A program made the position numbers and the translations under genes. The notes beneath the pieces were generated by a model. The model made no database searches and was not told the DNA's origin. It saw only the letters and a list, made by a program, of their open reading frames with translations. Shown here in pieces: positions 6,202-6,859 of a stretch of DNA of 6,859 nt; position 1 is the stretch's first letter, and every line of letters begins with the position of its first letter. The stretch comes from HGM12587 sp964580255 (lineage in GTDB: Bacteria > Bacillota > Clostridia > Lachnospirales > Lachnospiraceae). Location: the NCBI GenBank assembly GCA_964580255.1, contig CAZOJX010000099.1:1-6859 (forward strand), in the 5' to 3' direction.

Positions 6202-6684
6202 CTATGATTCCGGATAAACCAGACGGTCTTCCTGAATATTATAAAGTACTTCGTTAAGATATTTTTTTGCAAGGTAATTTGCCATGCCAAGGTTCATATC
6301 CAGGTAATTTCCGCAGTCTTTGGCGCAGGCGCCCGGTACCTCATCATGAAAATCCCGGATAAATTCCCACATTTCGATCATCAGCGGAAGGATATCCTTC
6401 GATTCATGATCTCCTGCCAGAAGCAGATAAAATCCGGTACGGCAGCCCATCGGTCCGAAATAAAGGATCTTTGGTCCGTAAACCGGGTGGTTTCTTAAAA
6501 AAGTTGCAGCCAGATGCTCGATGGTATGCATTTCTGCAGTATTCATCACCGGTTCCTCGTTAGGGCTGGTCATGCGAAGGTCAAAAGTGGTAATGGTCTC
6601 TGAACCTACCATATCTTTTCGGGAGACATAAACTCCCGGCTGTAATTTGATATGATCAATCGTAAAGCTTGTAATCTTTTCCAT
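6202..6684 (-). CDS. luxS: S-ribosylhomocysteine lyase LuxS (AI-2 synthase)
   Basis: LuxS cleaves S-ribosylhomocysteine to homocysteine and DPD, the precursor of the autoinducer AI-2, within the activated methyl cycle in the cytosol. The 160 aa match the family's usual length (B. subtilis about 157). The metal ligands are visible: H53 and H57 in the HTIEH motif, and C124 in DCGNYLDMNL. The general base E56 and catalytic Cys81 in GPMGCRTGFY are also present, so the enzyme should be active. The frame is open upstream to 6795, but the true start is the ATG at 6684: it has GGAGG (6694-6690) 5 nt before it, the protein then begins MEKITSFTIDH like other LuxS, and a promoter lies inside the would-be extension. 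The gene appears monocistronic; no mtnN (pfs) partner is adjacent, and both sides are insulated by a promoter and a terminator. Confidence 0.97.
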   Translation of the reverse strand: MEKITSFTIDHIKLQPGVYVSRKDMVGSETITTFDLRMTSPNEEPVMNTAEMHTIEHLAATFLRNHPVYGPKILYFGPMGCRTGFYLLLAGDHESKDILPLMIEMWEFIRDFHDEVPGACAKDCGNYLDMNLGMANYLAKKYLNEVLYNIQEDRLVYPES

Positions 6685-6717
6685 GGTATCCTCCAATGTG
6701 TAATTTTGGCTGTTTCC

Positions 6718-6746
6718 ATTGTAGCAGATGGAGGGAAACAAGTCCA
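6718..6746 (-). promoter_or_regulatory. luxS promoter
   Basis: On the - strand TGGACT (6746-6741) and TACAAT (6723-6718) are separated by 17 bp and match the sigma-A consensus at four and five of six positions. The start would fall near 6711, giving a 5' leader of about 27 nt that carries the GGAGG site. Confidence 0.6.
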
Positions 6747-6784
6747 CAAGAGAAAAACTCCCGGAGAAAATTTCCCGGAATTTC

Positions 6785-6813
6785 TTGACAAACAAAAAAA
6801 GAAGTGGTAAGTT
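6785..6813 (+). promoter_or_regulatory. rightward promoter for a gene beyond the window
   Basis: A perfect TTGACA (6785-6790) is followed after 17 bp by TAAGTT (6808-6813), a weak -10 rescued by a TG one base upstream (6805-6806, extended -10). Transcription would start near 6820 and run out of the window, divergent from luxS. No gene is visible yet; an ATG sits at the very last three bases (6857-6859) but has no clear ribosome binding site. Confidence 0.5.
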
Positions 6814-6819
6814 AGAGCA

Positions 6820-6838
6820 AGTGATATAGTATGTTACT
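6820..6838. promoter_or_regulatory. imperfect palindrome, possible operator
   Basis: AGTGATATAGTATGTTACT is a 19-bp near-palindrome in which seven of nine base pairs around the central G are symmetric, with outer arms AGT/ACT. It starts at the predicted transcription start of the rightward promoter, where a bound repressor would block initiation. The regulator family cannot be read from this alone. Confidence 0.4.
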
Positions 6839-6859
6839 GGTAGGCAGGCATTAACTATG

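Noticed and set aside
6685..6795. 37-residue N-terminal extension of LuxS from an upstream ATG at 6795
   Set aside because: The extension does not resemble LuxS, overlaps the likely luxS promoter, and the ATG at 6684 has its own GGAGG site and gives the normal family length.
6857..6859. ATG at the right edge as a start codon
   Set aside because: No clear ribosome binding site precedes it and no codons follow it in the window, so it cannot be supported.

Overview
The window looks like ordinary chromosome from a low-to-mid GC, Gram-positive Firmicute, most likely a Lachnospiraceae-type Clostridium relative. The signs are strong AGGAGG-like ribosome binding sites, sigma-A type promoters, and a gene set (two-domain K+/H+ antiporter, short UvrD-like helicase, DUF1292 protein, YdcF-like protein, membrane-anchored Lys/Glu-rich protein, luxS) typical of gut clostridia. 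The taxonomic call is inference from protein style; nothing here is species-specific.

Layout. Positions 1-45 may be the tail of an upstream gene, closed by a perfect hairpin terminator (62-87). A promoter with an extended -10 (90-118) then drives a two-gene operon on the + strand: a CPA1-type cation/proton antiporter with two C-terminal RCK_C-like regions (148-1749) and, after only 15 bp, a 633-aa superfamily 1A DNA helicase (1765-3666). The operon ends in a strong hairpin (3666-3703) that has T-tracts on both strands. It therefore also terminates the convergent small gene on the - strand (3706-4047), a DUF1292 protein with an N-terminal cysteine cluster.

The 193-bp divergent gap 4048-4240 is the most interesting non-coding part. 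It is bounded by a perfect 9-bp inverted repeat 134 bp apart, and inside it three further stems can be drawn. The G-U pairs all favour an RNA made from the - strand. The overall shape (closing stem, open centre, long terminal stem, small hairpin in the 3' half) resembles 6S RNA, although the identity cannot be proven by eye. Rightward from the gap lie a cytosolic YdcF/DUF218 protein (4241-4816) and a single-pass membrane protein with a large extracytoplasmic part (4886-6163), whose N-terminus resembles the last membrane helix of BlaR1/M56 sensors.

A second bidirectional hairpin (6168-6196) separates that gene from luxS, which reads leftward (6202-6684) from its own promoter. The last 175 bp hold the luxS promoter and, facing right, a consensus -35 box plus an imperfect palindrome, probably the control region of a gene beyond the window.

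The genes do not form one pathway. They are mostly single housekeeping units: ion and pH homeostasis, DNA repair or replication, methyl-cycle/AI-2 metabolism, and envelope proteins of unknown role. No mobile element, CRISPR array, tRNA or rRNA was seen.
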